Assembly (NCBI GenBank): GCA_028820035.1
Contig: JAPPKI010000289.1
Coordinates: forward strand, 1 to 6,631
Direction of reading: 5' to 3'
From: a bacterium
GTDB taxonomy: Bacteria; Actinomycetota; Acidimicrobiia; Acidimicrobiales; Bin134
Length of the DNA: 6,631 nt
Shown here piece by piece: positions 6,525 to 6,631 of the stretch (the stretch's first letter is position 1; every line of letters begins with the position of its first letter). The notes below the pieces were generated by a model. The model saw nothing but the letters and a program-made list of their open reading frames with translations. It did not search any database and was not told the origin of the DNA. Position numbers and translations under genes: made by a program.

Positions 6525-6538
6525 CCCTGAAGACAGGG
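6525..6538 (-). other. Small perfect hairpin upstream of the dehydratase gene
   Basis: CCCTG and CAGGG form a perfect five-base-pair stem with a four-base loop in the 61-base gap after the upstream gene's stop. In the transcript no U-run follows, so it is a poor terminator candidate. It may be only a chance structure. Confidence 0.2.
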
Positions 6539-6549
6539 TCCGGATTCAC

Positions 6550-6631
6550 CTAGTAGGCATCGACGATGGGTTCTAGAGCGTCGGCCATGTCGTGGACGGA
6601 GGCGGGGGGGACGGGTGAGAAGGGGTACAGG
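6550..6631 (-). CDS. C-terminal end of an unidentified upstream gene
   Basis: One minus-strand frame stays open from the window edge to TAG at 6552-6550 and encodes 26 residues: LYPFSPVPP, then ASVHDMADALEPIVDAY. The third codon positions are mostly G or C, as in the neighbouring genes, and the DMADALEPIVDAY segment could be a terminal amphipathic helix, so this is probably the true end of a gene rather than a chance frame. It ends 61 bases before the dehydratase start on the same strand, so it may belong to the same transcript. The piece is too short for me to assign a family. Confidence 0.5.
   Translation of the reverse strand, partial: LYPFSPVPPASVHDMADALEPIVDAY

Noticed and set aside
6511..6549. 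Twelve-codon GTG mini-frame starting directly after the upstream TAG
   Set aside because: It is very short, has no motif and stops before the dehydratase start; the TAGGTG juxtaposition is probably chance.
1..6631. CRISPR arrays, tRNA or rRNA genes, insertion sequences, attachment sites
   Set aside because: I saw no spaced direct repeats, RNA-gene signatures, transposase motifs or long terminal inverted repeats on either strand.

Overview
The window is GC-rich, densely packed bacterial DNA. Every gene I can support lies on the minus strand, so transcription runs from high to low coordinates. The high GC, GC-rich third codon positions, GTG starts and the acyl-CoA dehydrogenase C-terminal signature (IEGGTTE, then VLGLPREP) suggest an actinobacterium, perhaps an uncultured Acidimicrobiia-like lineage. 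That placement is inference; there is no rRNA or marker gene here.

Layout in transcription order: (0) the last 26 codons plus stop of an unidentified upstream gene (6631-6550); (1) a double-hotdog, MaoC/FAS1-like acyl dehydratase (6488-5211, GTG start); (2) an acyl-CoA dehydrogenase (5214-3940), whose start overlaps the previous stop as ATGA; (3) a short-chain dehydrogenase (3915-3178); (4) a zinc-dependent medium-chain alcohol dehydrogenase (about 3137-2010); (5) an amidohydrolase-2 family metal-dependent hydrolase or decarboxylase (1957-812); (6) a dihydrodipicolinate synthase (DHDPS)/N-acetylneuraminate lyase family protein (804-1, cut by the window edge). Gaps are -4, 24, 34 (40 from the chosen ATG), 52 and 7 bases, so this looks like one operon, possibly with internal promoters. 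No stretch over 300 bases lacks a gene.

Together the genes read as a degradative acyl-CoA pathway. The acyl-CoA dehydrogenase, dehydratase/hydratase and SDR can supply desaturation, hydration and oxidation. The amidohydrolase and DHDPS-like protein could cleave C-C or ring bonds, and the alcohol dehydrogenase could process a released alcohol or aldehyde. The substrate cannot be read from the sequence, and no thiolase, CoA ligase, transporter or regulator is in the window.

The most notable signal is the DHDPS-family protein: where the family's Schiff-base lysine should be, it has asparagine (Asn169), and the conserved GTTGE substrate loop and YNVP strand are also changed. It is probably not a conventional class I aldolase. 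A second signal concerns starts: the alcohol dehydrogenase and the first full gene lack a clear Shine-Dalgarno but have TAnnnT boxes at spacings that fit leaderless transcription, whereas genes 3, 5 and 6 of the operon have recognisable ribosome binding sites.
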